DNA of 64,000 bases from Kriegella sp963975415. Its GTDB lineage: Bacteria > Bacteroidota > Bacteroidia > Flavobacteriales > Flavobacteriaceae. The stretch covers positions 62,001 to 126,000 of the forward strand of contig NZ_CAXBGN010000004.1 of assembly GCF_963975415.1 (NCBI RefSeq). Direction: 5' to 3'. A program made the position numbers and the translations under genes. Below, one piece after another: positions 43,591-53,139 of the stretch (the stretch's first letter is position 1; the number at the start of each line of letters is the position of its first letter). The notes below the pieces were generated by a model. That model searched no databases. It was not told the DNA's origin and saw only the letters and a list, made by a program, of their open reading frames with translations.

Positions 43591-44394
43591 TTAGAATATT
43601 TCGGAAATCTTTAAGGCGTTACCTTGTGCAAACACATAGTAGTTTGAACCTACTTCTTGATAAAACTCAATACCGATAGAGTTTAAAACACTTACATCAG
43701 TTGTCATAGTTGGAGAACCTGGTAATGTAGCAACCAATGAAATTAATGCAGTAACTGAATCAACAGGTAAATAGGCAGAATACTGAACATCTTTTAATTC
43801 GTTCAAACTTGCTTCTTTAGGCTCATAAACCTTTGTAGTAGTGTTAAACTCATAATCAGACAATACTGAAATAGCATTGATAATTCTAAAATGAGTTGCA
43901 CCGGCTGGTATGTTTAAGTAATTCAACGGATTGAATGCGGGAACATCCAAAGTTGAACTATCACGAGAACCAGCAGGAGTAATTGTGAACGGAGCATTAA
44001 AAGCACCATTGAAAGAAGTGAATCTGTTAAAGTCAAATCCTTTCAAATAGTTTGGCACTGTCGAAATCAACACAGCTCGTTTACCTCTGGCTTCTGAACC
44101 ATCTTCTAAATTGATTTTCTTCATTATAGCAGTCAATCTTCCAGTCACTTGACTATCTGCCATATTTTTCATTAGACTTGCTAATCCAACTCTAACGGAT
44201 TTACCTGCCATAGCACAACCACCAAATTCGTTCATATTTTCACGAGTTCTTTGGAATGCGGGATCAGTTGCAATTTGTTCAGCAGTTGGACCACCAGTCA
44301 AACCTGCAAAATAACCTTCATTTCCTTTAATTTTAAAATGTCTAATATCTCCAAGAGTACCGACATATTTTAGGGGACCTTTCTGTCTTGCCAT
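43591..44394 (-). CDS. Conserved hypothetical protein
   Basis: A 267-residue protein with a glycine-rich, basic start (MARQKGPLKYVGTLGDIRHFKIKGNEGYFAG), a middle segment TRENMNEFGGCAMAGKSVRVGL and a C-terminal beta-rich domain. It has no signal peptide, membrane helix or known motif. Similar proteins are seen in Bacteroidota elements, but no function is known to me. It has its own good promoter at 44436-44465, which suggests real and independent expression in the element's right arm. Confidence 0.65.
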   Translation of the reverse strand: MARQKGPLKYVGTLGDIRHFKIKGNEGYFAGLTGGPTAEQIATDPAFQRTRENMNEFGGCAMAGKSVRVGLASLMKNMADSQVTGRLTAIMKKINLEDGSEARGKRAVLISTVPNYLKGFDFNRFTSFNGAFNAPFTITPAGSRDSSTLDVPAFNPLNYLNIPAGATHFRIINAISVLSDYEFNTTTKVYEPKEASLNELKDVQYSAYLPVDSVTALISLVATLPGSPTMTTDVSVLNSIGIEFYQEVGSNYYVFAQGNALKISEIF

Positions 44395-44435
44395 TTCTTT
44401 AAATTTTTAAATGTTAATAATAATTCTTACTATTA

Positions 44436-44465
44436 CAAAGATAAACCTAACATATTGAATATCAA
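44436..44465 (-). promoter_or_regulatory. Bacteroidota-type promoter for the 43591-44394 gene
   Basis: On the minus strand TTG (44463-44465) is followed after 19 bases by TATCTTTG (44436-44443), an exact -33/-7 match. It gives a leader of about 35 bases. Confidence 0.7.
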
Positions 44466-44486
44466 TTCGTTAATAAACGTAAACAA

Positions 44487-44978
44487 ATGCAAACAAGTGC
44501 TAATAAACAAACAAGGATAAGAACACACTATGAAGTGGTTAAAGTTTTGGATGGAGACGGACTAATCGTAAAAAATATTTTCACAAATGATGAAGAAGAA
44601 GTTAGGCTATTAGGTATTGATGCTCCAGAGATTAAACTATGCAGAAAATTAAAGCAAGATGAAAGAGAAGTGAATATCTCAGGCACATATTTAATTGAAC
44701 TGGGTTACAAGTCAATGAAGTTTTTACTAAAAAAAGCCAAACCACAAACAAGCGTTACTATAATTCAAGAACAATCAAATCTTACAGATGCTTTTGGAAG
44801 AACATTAGCTTATATAATTTTGCCAAATGGCAAAACGCTTAATGAAATAATGGTCAGAAGAGGTTATGCAAAGCCATACAACAATGTATTCTGCGAAGAG
44901 TTACCAAAGTACCAAGCACTTAATTTGAGGGCTAAAACAAAGAAAAAAGGTTTATATTCGCTTATCAATTCGTTCTAA
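44487..44978 (+). CDS. Thermonuclease-like (SNase) protein without signal peptide
   Basis: A 163-residue staphylococcal-nuclease-fold protein. The catalytic residues are in place: R and E in VRLLGIDAPEIK (equivalents of R35 and E43) and R in DAFGRTLAYI (equivalent of R87), plus the metal-binding Asp in VLDGDGLIV. It lacks a signal peptide, so it acts in the cytoplasm, unlike the exported family members. It is the last gene of the element, 57 bases before the right-end repeats. A role in defence or in element processing is possible but unproven. Confidence 0.85.
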   Translation: MQTSANKQTRIRTHYEVVKVLDGDGLIVKNIFTNDEEEVRLLGIDAPEIKLCRKLKQDEREVNISGTYLIELGYKSMKFLLKKAKPQTSVTIIQEQSNLTDAFGRTLAYIILPNGKTLNEIMVRRGYAKPYNNVFCEELPKYQALNLRAKTKKKGLYSLINSF

Positions 44979-45024
44979 TCTCCCTACATTTACTTGCTTT
45001 TATTATCTCTTATTTATAGTTTAT

Positions 45025-45046
45025 TGTTGCCTATTTGTTGCCCAAT
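45025..45046 (+). repeat. Right-end gttgcc repeats (attR region)
   Basis: gttgcct at 45025 and TTGTTGCCCAAT at 45035-45046, the latter identical to 19947-19958 at the left end. Confidence 0.55.
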
Positions 45047-45238
45047 AACCATAACTAACTGATATACAGTACTACTTTACTTTTTGTATTGGGAAGTAGA
45101 TTTTAATTTTACTTGATTTCATTTGTATTCAAATAGCTATAAATCAAATATTTATAAAAATTACCTTTTCTTTTCCTTTTTATTCTAATTCCCTTACTTT
45201 TATTATTTCACTCGTAAACTCTCTTGATTAAACGAGAC

Positions 45239-45361
45239 GTATCAAAGCGACTTGGGCCTTGAGAAACTCGTACTACGGAAAGCTATACCAAAATCATTGA
45301 TAAGAAAATGAAGGAAGCTGCGAATTTGATTCCTGAATTAGAGATGAACATTGCAGTATAA
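45239..45361 (+). pseudogene. C-terminal remnant of another tyrosine recombinase
   Basis: Translation gives VSKRLGP, a TGA, then ETRTTESYTKIIDKKMKEAANLIP and a TAA at 45359-45361. It aligns by eye with the end of the element's own recombinase (VSKLLGHRELKTTQIYAKVIDNKKKEAANKI) and keeps the nucleophile Tyr context, but the GH motif is destroyed and everything upstream is missing. Recognisable similarity may start at about 45218. It lies just outside the predicted right end. Confidence 0.75.
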
Positions 45362-45692
45362 AACAACCTGCCAATTTGGTCTTATGGAGTCTCATAAAAA
45401 ATTACTCTATGAGACTATTAAAAAAGACGGGAAATGGGACTGGGTCAAATAAATTCTGTGTGACTTCTACTAATCTTGTAAATAGGCCGGTTATTGGGAC
45501 TCTTCGATTGTGACCTCCTCCCGTTAGACCGGACTTTTTAAAAACAGGGAAGCCTTCATTACACAAAATGTTAGCAAGCCCCATTAAACAGCTATGGGCC
45601 AAAGAGGGCGAACTAATAATTTTTCACATACTTTAACCCTTTTAGAAGAAACATGCACTGGCGGCCTAAGACTCTTTAATTGTATTCGCTAA
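45362..45692. other. Gene-free spacer
   Basis: No gene can be supported; a 66-codon minus-strand frame (45402-45602) has no recognisable features. The sequence from about 45430 to 45600 is richer in C/G than the element and may be debris of an older insertion. Confidence 0.4.
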
Positions 45693-47189
45693 TCAATCGT
45701 CAAAACCACTTCTTGCATTTAAGTGCTCCGCCCCCGTTCGATTACCCGGCATTTCGCCTCTCACGTTCAAATTCTGTTCTATTTTTTTCCCCCCGTCCCT
45801 GGTATACCAATCCTTTGTGAGGTGTTCTGGGATACCATCACCAGTTTCCTCCATCCATTTTTGTAATTCGTTTTTGAGTTTATTTTGAACCGCATTATAT
45901 TCTTTATAGTTGATAACATTGTCGAGTTGCAACGAATCTTTCTTAACAAAGTATAGTTCTTCGGAAGGCCTAGGTGCTAAAAACACATCGTATTGCGCCC
46001 TTGTTAAACCGTTATTCTTATTTTGTCTTTGTAACGATCTGAAGGAAGAGCTATTAAGTGCATCGGCAGGACCTTGGTTCTGAAATTGCGGTCTGGAATT
46101 GAGGATGTATATAAAGTCTTTGGTTCTGGCCATGCGTTCATGGGCCTCATGGTCGTGCCAATTGTGCTCGGCAAAAGCATAATTTCTAAAATTTTTAGAT
46201 GGATCTGAAAACAGCTTTTTAAAACTTTTACCTTGAAAACTTTCGGGTATGGCCACGTTACAGGCATCTAAAATTGTGGGCGCCAGATCAACACTACTGA
46301 TCAAGCCTTTACTGGTACCCTTTACCAAACCCTTGGGCCAATGGGCTATAAAGGGCGTCTTCATGCCCGAGTCATACATTCTCGTCTTGTCTCTAGGAAA
46401 TGGGCGACCGTTATCGGCCATTATAATTATCAGCGTATTTTCATAAACACCTTGTGCCTTTAAAGATTCAACGACCTTACCGATATGATGATCGAATCGC
46501 TTGATTTCATCATAATACTGCGCCAAATCAGTACGCGTACTGTCGTTATCGATCAAGGTTGGAGGAACATCTATTTGTCCAATTTTGTGGGTATTGGAGA
46601 AATTGTTCTCTCCCCAAGTCCTATGGGCATCATAAGCGGCAAACCAAAAGAAAAAGGGCTTATTTTTATCTCTTTCTTCAATAGAAGGAATCCACATGTC
46701 TTCTCCTCCATCCCCATTTACTTGCCGCTTTTCATAAATTTTATCGAATCCTTTGCGCAATAAATTACCCATATGCCACTTGCCCGCTTGACCTGTATAA
46801 TAGCCATTAGCTTTTAAGCTGGAGGCAATCGACCCAAAATCCACTTTTGGCTCGGTATGAAGCTCCGCTGCCCCTGTATTATGCGGGTAACGCCCCGTCA
46901 TAATGCTTATTCGACTGGGACTACATGAACTTGCGGTCAAAATCGCATTGTCGAACCTCATTCCATTTGCTGCCAATGCATCGATATTCGGGGTGTCAAC
47001 AAACGTATTTCCGTAACAGCCAAAATCGTTCCAACTAACATCATCGGCTATGAATACTAAAATATTAGGGGCTTCGTTTTTCTGGGCACCCCCCAACTCT
47101 TGGGTATAGGCTGTTACTTGAAATGCAAAATAGGTTAGAACGAAAAATGCAAAAGATGGCTTTAGTCTTTTCATTTGAGTAATTTTCAC
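45693..47189 (-). CDS. Sulfatase (S1 family), exported
   Basis: A 498-residue formylglycine-dependent sulfatase. Signal peptide at 1-30; metal ligands in FIADDVSWNDFGCYG (D49-D50); the CxPxR maturation motif SSCSPSR with C89 to be converted to formylglycine; then TGRYPHNTGAAELH and GYYTGQAGKWHMG with the catalytic Lys and His. It resembles heparan N-sulfatase/SGSH-like members of the S1 class, though the subfamily is not certain. It is the last gene of the minus-strand run and would remove sulfate from an algal or animal glycan, or a small sulfate ester, in the periplasm. Confidence 0.9.
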   Translation of the reverse strand: MKITQMKRLKPSFAFFVLTYFAFQVTAYTQELGGAQKNEAPNILVFIADDVSWNDFGCYGNTFVDTPNIDALAANGMRFDNAILTASSCSPSRISIMTGRYPHNTGAAELHTEPKVDFGSIASSLKANGYYTGQAGKWHMGNLLRKGFDKIYEKRQVNGDGGEDMWIPSIEERDKNKPFFFWFAAYDAHRTWGENNFSNTHKIGQIDVPPTLIDNDSTRTDLAQYYDEIKRFDHHIGKVVESLKAQGVYENTLIIIMADNGRPFPRDKTRMYDSGMKTPFIAHWPKGLVKGTSKGLISSVDLAPTILDACNVAIPESFQGKSFKKLFSDPSKNFRNYAFAEHNWHDHEAHERMARTKDFIYILNSRPQFQNQGPADALNSSSFRSLQRQNKNNGLTRAQYDVFLAPRPSEELYFVKKDSLQLDNVINYKEYNAVQNKLKNELQKWMEETGDGIPEHLTKDWYTRDGGKKIEQNLNVRGEMPGNRTGAEHLNARSGFDD

Positions 47190-47290
47190 TAATTAATTCA
47201 AATTCGGTTTCAATCAAACTCGGAATACAAACAGTTTTTCAAAAAGCTTTAAATCAACCCAAGAATTGTTTTAAAGATTATTATTCCAAC

Positions 47291-49837
47291 TTAAGAAATG
47301 ACCCTTCCCATAAAAGGATCGCTTTTGGAAGGTTTTCCAGTTTCTGCACGCCCTGCATAGCGCTGTTCAAAATCAGACATTTCCTGAACCCGAACAGTAA
47401 AATCATACCACCCGTAGCTTTCTTTGGTATTGACAAGCAAAGTTTCCATGCTCCCTTTTCCAATTGTTATCGTTTGTGCATTATTTCCATAGGCTTGATC
47501 TTCTATTACGATATTAAAATCCTTGCTTTTAGAAGTATTTGAAATTTGGACCTCGACATTGCCAGATGGTTTTTTTATAAACCCCTGCTTTTGTTGGTAC
47601 CCGCATAAGACTTTTAAATCTGAGTCTGCAGTACTTCCCATAAATCCTCTATAAAAACCGTTGGGACCGTAAACCTTTAAATGATAGCTGTTTCCCTCAA
47701 AATGTTCCAAAGGCCAATGATAGGTTAAGGCATCTCCTTTTTTTACCGCAAGCGGCCACGTTTTCACAGGTAAAAATTTCTTTTCACCACTGGGGGTTTC
47801 CTGTAAATAGTTAGCAGGGGCATAGATATTAAATGGAGCTCCCAAGGCCGACTCACCGAAAATTTTATCGTCGGCCGCAAATGTAATTTCGAAGGAATTT
47901 TCATTGGTATTGACACGGCCATCTGCATACAGTTCATAGGCTAAAGCACAAGAATCCCTTACTCCCGGTTCTTGACGAGACATAAAAGGAGCCTTATAAA
48001 TATCTTCTTTTGCTTGGGCTATTTCGGAAGCGGAAAGTGGACCAGAGTTCTGCGGAAGGCCTTTAAAGCTGGCATTATAGACTTGTTGCATAAATTCGTT
48101 ACGGTCTACGGATTCCGGTAGGCTAATCTCTTCACCGTTATAGGGCCGAAAACCGGAGGTAAGATTACCACTAACCGTTCTGCGCCAGCTACTAATGTTT
48201 GTTTCCTTAATCGTTTTTCCCGTTTTTTTATTTAAAAATTCTTCAAGAAACATCAGGGTAGATGTGATATCGCACACTTCCGAATTTACCCAACCACCTT
48301 TGCTCCAAGGCGAAGCTATGACCATAGGAACCCGATACCCTAGCCCGACAGGGCTCTCTCGGGCATCTTCTTCGTCCATACCTTCTTTTGCCAATTCTTG
48401 TTCCCGCGTTGCAAATTCTTCAGAAGTATCCAATCCTTCGGAAAAAGCTTTTTTATCTTTAGGATTAGGTGCCACAAAAGGAGGCACATGATCAAAATAC
48501 CCATCGTTTTCATCATAAGTCAGTACAAAGATGGTCTTTTTCCATACCTCAGGATTTTTGGTAAGAATATCAAGTACCTCAGATACGTACCAAGCTCCGT
48601 ACCATGGGGCACTCGGATGGTCAGAAAACTTCTGGGGAGCTGCCAACCATGAAACTGTAGGCAATTTTCCTTGGTCTACATCTTTTCTAAATTGGTGTAA
48701 GATATCACCTTTGGGCACTTTAATTGAGCGTGTGGTACCATTGTCATCATACGTCAAAGTTTTGGTCTTATGATAATTTGGGTCACCGGAATTGGTGGTA
48801 AATGCTTTTTTATGTAAATTTTGTTGAAACTCCGGAAGTTTTTCAAAGTTTTTCAAATCCCATGTTTTTAATACCTCTTTTACTTGTGCCAATTGCACCT
48901 TTTTCTCTCCCAGGTCCTTTTCCAATTGCTGTACTCGCTCCTTGGGCAGTCGGGCCACCTCATTTTCCAAATTCTTGATTTCCGATGGTAGTTCGGTCAA
49001 TCTTTTCTTGAGATATGCCTGAAAGCCTTCACTATAGCGCACATTGTATTGCGAAAACCACTCTAAGTTATTGTCGGTAAAATTGGCCAGCAACGATGAG
49101 TCCTCCACGTTGGTAGGCAAGCTTATTTCATTTTGGTATACGCGCCATGAAATTCCGTTTTCCTCGAGTCGCTCGGGAAAAGTTTTCCAATTTGCCTCGC
49201 TATTATAAGTAACTTCGCCATTGCGCACACACGGTCTTGTACGTTCACTATCCCAAGACTTACCGGTCCAGAAAAAATTCCTATTTGTTGTGGTGCCGGT
49301 TAAAGCCGAGCAGAAATGCTGATCAAAAACGGTAAAAGCATCGGCAAAAGCATAATAGAACGGTAGATCCTCACGGGTATAGTGCCCCATCGTAAGGGGA
49401 AAATCACCATATTCCTTACCCATTTTTTTAGCATTCAACCATTGATCATATTTACCGTCATTTCTGGCATCTACCTGATTTTCCCAAGAATGTGGTAAGT
49501 CACCCATCCAAGTGGCTTGCGTATCCTTTATATTCAATCGAAAAGGAACATAGGTATCTCCCTTCTTATTGCTTTGCAACCATACCGGAATTTTATTAGG
49601 CAAAGAAATTGCCCTAGGGTCATTATAGCCTCGAACACCCTGTAAGGTACCATAACAATGATCAAAAGAACGGTTTTCTTGCATTAGAAAAACAACGTGT
49701 TCCGCATCATAAAACGTGCTTCCCTTTTCGGGGGTTATCTCCAATGCCCTTTGAATTGAAGTCGGCATACCCGATGTTAATCCCATTCCTCCAGCCAACA
49801 GACCGGCTTTTTTCAAAAAATCCCTTCTTGTATCCAT
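47291..49837 (-). CDS. Phospholipase C, phosphocholine-type
   Basis: An 848-residue enzyme with a twin-arginine signal (MDTRRDFLKKAGLLAGG), so exported folded. The phosphoesterase domain begins HVVFLMQENRSFDHCYGTLQGVRGYND and includes FWTGKSWD, TYDENDGYFDHVPP and LGYRVPMVIASPWSKGG, all typical of bacterial non-haemolytic-type PLC. Two C-terminal DUF756-like beta domains follow (about 640-830). It releases phosphocholine and diacylglycerol from phosphatidylcholine. It stands 101 bases upstream of the sulfatase and 305 bases from the symporter, on the same strand. Confidence 0.92.
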   Translation of the reverse strand: MDTRRDFLKKAGLLAGGMGLTSGMPTSIQRALEITPEKGSTFYDAEHVVFLMQENRSFDHCYGTLQGVRGYNDPRAISLPNKIPVWLQSNKKGDTYVPFRLNIKDTQATWMGDLPHSWENQVDARNDGKYDQWLNAKKMGKEYGDFPLTMGHYTREDLPFYYAFADAFTVFDQHFCSALTGTTTNRNFFWTGKSWDSERTRPCVRNGEVTYNSEANWKTFPERLEENGISWRVYQNEISLPTNVEDSSLLANFTDNNLEWFSQYNVRYSEGFQAYLKKRLTELPSEIKNLENEVARLPKERVQQLEKDLGEKKVQLAQVKEVLKTWDLKNFEKLPEFQQNLHKKAFTTNSGDPNYHKTKTLTYDDNGTTRSIKVPKGDILHQFRKDVDQGKLPTVSWLAAPQKFSDHPSAPWYGAWYVSEVLDILTKNPEVWKKTIFVLTYDENDGYFDHVPPFVAPNPKDKKAFSEGLDTSEEFATREQELAKEGMDEEDARESPVGLGYRVPMVIASPWSKGGWVNSEVCDITSTLMFLEEFLNKKTGKTIKETNISSWRRTVSGNLTSGFRPYNGEEISLPESVDRNEFMQQVYNASFKGLPQNSGPLSASEIAQAKEDIYKAPFMSRQEPGVRDSCALAYELYADGRVNTNENSFEITFAADDKIFGESALGAPFNIYAPANYLQETPSGEKKFLPVKTWPLAVKKGDALTYHWPLEHFEGNSYHLKVYGPNGFYRGFMGSTADSDLKVLCGYQQKQGFIKKPSGNVEVQISNTSKSKDFNIVIEDQAYGNNAQTITIGKGSMETLLVNTKESYGWYDFTVRVQEMSDFEQRYAGRAETGKPSKSDPFMGRVIS

Positions 49838-50142
49838 ATATTTTAAACCGTATTTATAGCTTCCACAATAATACTGTTAAAAGTAAAAAGGATATTTAAT
49901 TAGGTGAAATTTCCCCAAATAAATTTCAACTCCGATAAATGTTCTGGAATTCCCTTAGATTTTTTTGAAACGGCTTCGATGTATATGTTGCGGTATTCTT
50001 CAGAATACCTTGACCCAATAGGATTTTGGTTTTGCAAGTTACTGTGGTACAACCTCATATATCGAAATAAGATAAGCACCTTGATTGACTGTCAATCATC
50101 ACAGCCCGCCCAGTACTTTTAAGCTATTACGAATTTATGCGT
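49838..50142. other. 305-base spacer
   Basis: Only a 72-codon plus-strand frame without credible features occurs here. The half next to plcC is AT-rich and could carry its promoter, but no exact TAnnTTTG match was found on the minus strand. Confidence 0.35.
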
Positions 50143-51762
50143 CTATTTACCATTAAAAAAAAACATAATACCAATAACAATTGCCACAACTAGAACCGAA
50201 ACGACAATATCTACCCAATTGTAGCTACTTTTATTCTTTAGTTTTTCTGCTTCGGAAATTGTACCAAACGTCAGATTCGTCACTTTCTCTAAAGACGGTG
50301 CTTCCGTTAGTAGGCTGACTGCTATCGCCAGTATGATACAAAATAAAAAGAACCACGCACCGAAAGTAAGGAAGTTCATATCGCCCAGCATGTAAAGCGT
50401 TCCATTGGGGTCTAAAGACTCTTTTACCAATTCCAAAACAATTCGCAACGCTCCGACGATAAAACCAACAACCAATGTTACAAAGGCGCCTTGGGCGTTA
50501 ATACGCTTATGAAAAATACCCAATAGAAAAACAGCGGTTATCGGTGGAGCTATATATGACTGTACTTTCTGCAGGTATTCATATAAAACACCCGAAATAT
50601 TGGCCATAATAGGAATCCAAATAATACCAATAATTACAACGATGACCGTGGCGATTTGACCTGTACGGACTAATTTTTCTTCCGGAGCATCAGGTTTTAA
50701 CTTCTTATAAATGTCGACCGTGAACAAAGTAGAACATGAATTGAACACCGATGCCAAGGAGCTCATCAGAGCCGCCAACAATCCAGCTGCCACCAATCCC
50801 CGAAGACCCGAGGGCAACAAATTACTCATTAAAATGGGAAAGGCTTGATCAGGAGAATCATAATGAAGCTCGCCGCGCATTTTAAGGGTTAAGGCGATTA
50901 CACCAGGAATCAAAAATAAAAATACGGGCATTAATTTTAATAATGCCCCAAAAATAGTACCCCGTCTACCTTCTTTGATATTTTTTGCAGTCAACGCTCG
51001 CTGTACGATATATTGGTCTGTACACCAATACCACACCCCAACTATAGTACTGGTTATCACCAAAGCCGGCCATGGAAAATCAGGGTCGGACGAGGAGCGC
51101 CACATATTTAAGTATTCGGGGGTAACCGTTTCTGCCATACTTGACCAACCACCAACATGCTCCAATCCGATAAAGGTCAAGGCCGCTGCGCCTACAATAA
51201 GGATAACTGCCTGTAATGCCTCGGTATATACAACGGCACGCATACCACCAAGAACAGTATAAAGCCCGGTTAGAATGACGGTGGCTATTGCCCCTGTCCA
51301 AAAATCAATACCTAAAAGAGCGGATACCACTACCCCACCCGCATAAATAGTTACGGAAATTTTTGTGAGTATGTAGGCAATTATAGAGAATACCGATAAA
51401 ATCCAACGGGATCGGGCATCAAAACGTTTTTCAAGAAATTCAGGCATTGTAAAGACTCCGCTACGCGCATAAAACGGAAGAAATACCCATCCCAGGATGA
51501 GAACGATCCATGCATGTATTTCATAAATAAGCATGGGCAATTTATTACTAGCTCCAGCTCCAGCAAGGCCGACCACATGTTCAGAACCGATGTTAGAAGC
51601 AAAAATCGAAGCCCCGACTACAAACCACCCAACATTTCTTCCTGCCAAGAAATAATCTTCAGTATTGTCTTGTCTTTTCTTGATAACCCAAATGGCAATA
51701 CCCATTAGCACTAGGAAGTAAACGGAAATGCTGAGCCAATCTAAAGTATCAAGTGTTTTCAT
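50143..51762 (-). CDS. Sodium:solute symporter (SGLT/SSS family)
   Basis: A 539-residue carrier with about 14 membrane helices. SSS signatures are NVGWFVVGASIFASNIGSEHVVG and GLRGLVAAGLLAALMSSLASVFNS, and the Na+-site region FTMPEFLEKRFDAR follows helix 3. Sugar import is the likely role because galM is encoded 7 bases upstream in the same operon. Substrate could be a monosaccharide released by the glycan-active enzymes nearby. Confidence 0.92.
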   Translation of the reverse strand: MKTLDTLDWLSISVYFLVLMGIAIWVIKKRQDNTEDYFLAGRNVGWFVVGASIFASNIGSEHVVGLAGAGASNKLPMLIYEIHAWIVLILGWVFLPFYARSGVFTMPEFLEKRFDARSRWILSVFSIIAYILTKISVTIYAGGVVVSALLGIDFWTGAIATVILTGLYTVLGGMRAVVYTEALQAVILIVGAAALTFIGLEHVGGWSSMAETVTPEYLNMWRSSSDPDFPWPALVITSTIVGVWYWCTDQYIVQRALTAKNIKEGRRGTIFGALLKLMPVFLFLIPGVIALTLKMRGELHYDSPDQAFPILMSNLLPSGLRGLVAAGLLAALMSSLASVFNSCSTLFTVDIYKKLKPDAPEEKLVRTGQIATVIVVIIGIIWIPIMANISGVLYEYLQKVQSYIAPPITAVFLLGIFHKRINAQGAFVTLVVGFIVGALRIVLELVKESLDPNGTLYMLGDMNFLTFGAWFFLFCIILAIAVSLLTEAPSLEKVTNLTFGTISEAEKLKNKSSYNWVDIVVSVLVVAIVIGIMFFFNGK

Positions 51763-51769
51763 AAGACTA

Positions 51770-52960
51770 TTACTTTGTCGAGAACCTATATACAGTCTGC
51801 GAATTATAGGTCTCGCCCGGATTCAATAGGACAGAAGGAAAATCGGACTGATTCGGTGAATCTGGATAATGTTCGGTTTCAAGACAAAATCCACTTCTTT
51901 GGCCGTATGTACCTCCGTTTTTGGCAGGTAGTGTTCCATCTAAAAAATTACCGGAATAAAATTGAACCCCAGGTTCATCGGTCAGTACTTCGAGTACGCG
52001 CCCGCTGGCCGGATGGTAAACAGTAGCTGCAAGACGAACCCCTGAATCTTGGTCATTTATAACCCAACAATGGTCAAAGCCACCGCCAATTGTCAATTGA
52101 TCGTTTTGCTTTCCGATATCTTCCCGAATGGTTTTTGGTTCCCGAAAATCAAAGGGAGTACCTTCCACGCTGGCCAACTCACCTGTGGGAATTAGCGTTT
52201 CATCAACGGGCAGATACCTATCAGCATTTAGAGTTACTTCATGATCTAAAACAGTTTGCGAAAAATCGGCCGAAAGATTAAAATAAGAATGATTAGTGAG
52301 GTTCACAATGGTCGTCTTATCCGTAGTAGCCTCGTACAACATCTTCAAGCTGCTATCACTGGTTAAAATATAGGTTACCGTAACGTTCAGGTTTCCAGGA
52401 AAACCTTCTTCCATATCCTTGCTCAAATATGACAGTTTTAAGGAGACAAAATCAGTACCTTTTTCTACAGAGGGTTCCCATATTACTTTATCAAACCCCT
52501 TTAGTCCCCCGTGTAAATGGTTTTCACCATTATTTTGCGCCAAGTTATATTCTTTATCGCCGATCGTGAATTTTCCTTTGGCGATACGGTTACCATATCT
52601 TCCGATAATCGATCCAAAATAAGGACTCTTATCAAGATATTGGTTGAATCTATTATATCCTAAAACAACATCTTCGGCAACTCCATTTTTATCAGGTGCC
52701 TTCAATGAAGTAATAATTCCGCCATAAGTAATGATATCTACTTCAACACCGCTATCGTTTCTGAGCGTATACCGTTCAACCTTTTCCCCATCTGGGGTAA
52801 TACCAAATATATTTTTTGTTATACCCACCGTTTTCTTTTCGGGAGCCACTTCAATTTCAGCAACTTGAACATTATTATTTTTTTCATTTTTACACTGAAG
52901 GTTAGCCAATGTCAAACTCAGCAGTAAAAAACCATAAGCACAGTTTTTCAATAAATTCAT
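51770..52960 (-). CDS. galM: Aldose 1-epimerase (galactose mutarotase), lipoprotein
   Basis: A 396-residue enzyme with a lipoprotein signal ending LTLANLQC and a galactose-mutarotase domain: GGIITSLKAPDKNG, NRIAKGKF, catalytic His pair in NGENHLHGG and NLTNHSYFNL, and the general base region CLETEHYPDSPNQ. It interconverts alpha and beta aldoses in the periplasm. It is cotranscribed with the symporter (7-base gap), a normal pairing for sugar uptake in Bacteroidota. Confidence 0.93.
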   Translation of the reverse strand: MNLLKNCAYGFLLLSLTLANLQCKNEKNNNVQVAEIEVAPEKKTVGITKNIFGITPDGEKVERYTLRNDSGVEVDIITYGGIITSLKAPDKNGVAEDVVLGYNRFNQYLDKSPYFGSIIGRYGNRIAKGKFTIGDKEYNLAQNNGENHLHGGLKGFDKVIWEPSVEKGTDFVSLKLSYLSKDMEEGFPGNLNVTVTYILTSDSSLKMLYEATTDKTTIVNLTNHSYFNLSADFSQTVLDHEVTLNADRYLPVDETLIPTGELASVEGTPFDFREPKTIREDIGKQNDQLTIGGGFDHCWVINDQDSGVRLAATVYHPASGRVLEVLTDEPGVQFYSGNFLDGTLPAKNGGTYGQRSGFCLETEHYPDSPNQSDFPSVLLNPGETYNSQTVYRFSTK

Positions 52961-53139
52961 TTCATAAAGATTTAGTTGGTCATAGCTACTACTTTCACCC
53001 GATTGAAAGGAAATTTAAAACATATATTTCAAACTGTCCTCCAAGTGAAATTCCATAGCAGCACGGAAGATAAAAAAATTATGAAAGCCAAAACCAAAAA
53101 TACTAGATTGGAATGGTAAACTTATGGTTTATACGATGA

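Larger units (their letters stand above)
19947..45046 (+). mobile_element. Integrative element downstream of mnmE carrying R-M/Argonaute and metal-resistance cargo
   Basis: Limits are set by a 12-base direct repeat TTGTTGCCCAAT at 19947-19958 and 45035-45046, lying in clusters of gttgcc(c/t) motifs. Inside are a tyrosine recombinase with a small zinc-finger/HTH protein, two more HTH proteins and a VirE-N/DUF3987 protein, the usual left-arm module of Bacteroidota integrative elements. The whole stretch is clearly AT-richer than the mnmE and sulfatase regions on either side. No relaxase, coupling protein or conjugation gene is visible, so it is either mobilised in trans or degenerate. The exact crossover point is not proven; the right boundary could lie up to about 45217. 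Confidence 0.75.

Noticed and set aside
45402..45602. Minus-strand 66-codon frame right of the element
   Set aside because: No start context, motif or neighbour supports it. It could be debris of an insertion sequence, but no ends were found.
49904..50122. Plus-strand 72-codon frame between phospholipase C and the symporter
   Set aside because: It opposes the operon direction, starts with a non-ATG codon, and has no recognisable sequence.
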